Positions 41,414 through 41,422 of a DNA stretch of 41,422 bases are shown here, one piece after another. Under the pieces are notes generated by a model. It had not been told where the DNA came from. It searched no databases and saw only the letters and a list, made by a program, of their open reading frames with translations. The stretch lies in NCBI GenBank assembly GCA_964550325.1, contig CAZJYT010000003.1:1-41422 (forward strand), read 5' to 3'. The stretch comes from CAZJYT01 sp964550325. Lineage in GTDB: Bacteria; Patescibacteriota; Minisyncoccia; Minisyncoccales; CAZJYT01. Each line of letters opens with the position of its first letter. Within the stretch, counting starts at the first letter, position 1. The position numbers were made by a program, and so were the translations under genes.

Positions 41414-41422
41414 GACCCTGCA

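Noticed and set aside
1..41422. CRISPR array, prophage or insertion sequence
   Set aside because: No regularly spaced direct repeats, integrase, transposase or phage structural genes were seen; the only repeats are the structured elements.

Overview
The window is AT-rich, densely packed bacterial DNA that is mostly coded on the minus strand. It probably comes from a Patescibacteria/CPR (Parcubacteria-like) organism. Reasons: signal-peptide proteins with TrbC/VirB2-like pilin segments, a ComEC without its nuclease-like domain, a short UvrC and short FtsZ, little Shine-Dalgarno signal, and archaeal-type UMP kinase and phosphopantetheine adenylyltransferase beside EndoQ. TGA is a normal stop here (ssb and thiE end in TGA), so the UGA=Gly code of Gracilibacteria/Absconditabacteria is excluded. 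The lineage call is inference; a 16S or ribosomal-protein tree would settle it.

Layout. (1) 1-2.8 kb: two tandem paralogous secreted proteins with beta/gamma-crystallin-like repeats, the second carrying a pilin-like membrane domain, then a convergent pilin-like gene. (2) 2.8-11.5 kb, minus strand: a NIF3-family gene, a nucleotidyltransferase-like protein, a DUF763 protein, a ThiD2-ThiE fusion, tRNA-Arg, tRNA-Lys, metK, uvrC and rsmA. (3) 11.6-16.7 kb, minus: a CofE-like protein, a small unknown protein, ybeY, ftsA, ftsZ, comEC. (4) 16.8-18.6 kb, plus: two small membrane proteins and recA. (5) 18.6-21.2 kb, minus: a 20-residue lysine-rich peptide, raiA/hpf, ychF, rpsF, ssb, rpsR. (6) 21.4-25.8 kb, plus: archaeal-type UMP kinase, archaeal-type PPAT, EndoQ, a CoA-dehydratase-activase-related protein and a PRPP synthetase. 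(7) 25.8-34.4 kb, minus: ftsK, a methylthioadenosine/methylthioinosine phosphorylase, an MTA/SAH-type deaminase, hypoxanthine phosphoribosyltransferase, a large exported beta-propeller-like protein and a kinase-like/P-loop fusion. (8) 34.5-41.4 kb, minus: rpoB-rpoC behind a consensus promoter.

Genes that work together. MetK makes SAM. The phosphorylase-deaminase-HPRT trio could return the purine of methylthioadenosine to IMP through methylthioinosine, and the phosphorylase has Asn and Ala where MTA phosphorylases have two Asp, which fits a 6-oxopurine substrate. FtsA, FtsZ and FtsK are division proteins, but this FtsZ has Asn at a catalytic T7-loop Asp and stops at the end of its globular core.

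The most unusual feature is a GC-rich repeat of about 215 bp, with two full copies (3658-3873, 24706-24919) and one remnant (10435-10512). Its core of about 165 bp has perfect 24-bp terminal inverted repeats that differ between copies by a change made on both ends at once. It also contains conserved internal stems, and it lies in opposite orientation relative to conserved flanks in the two full copies. I know of no described family that it matches.
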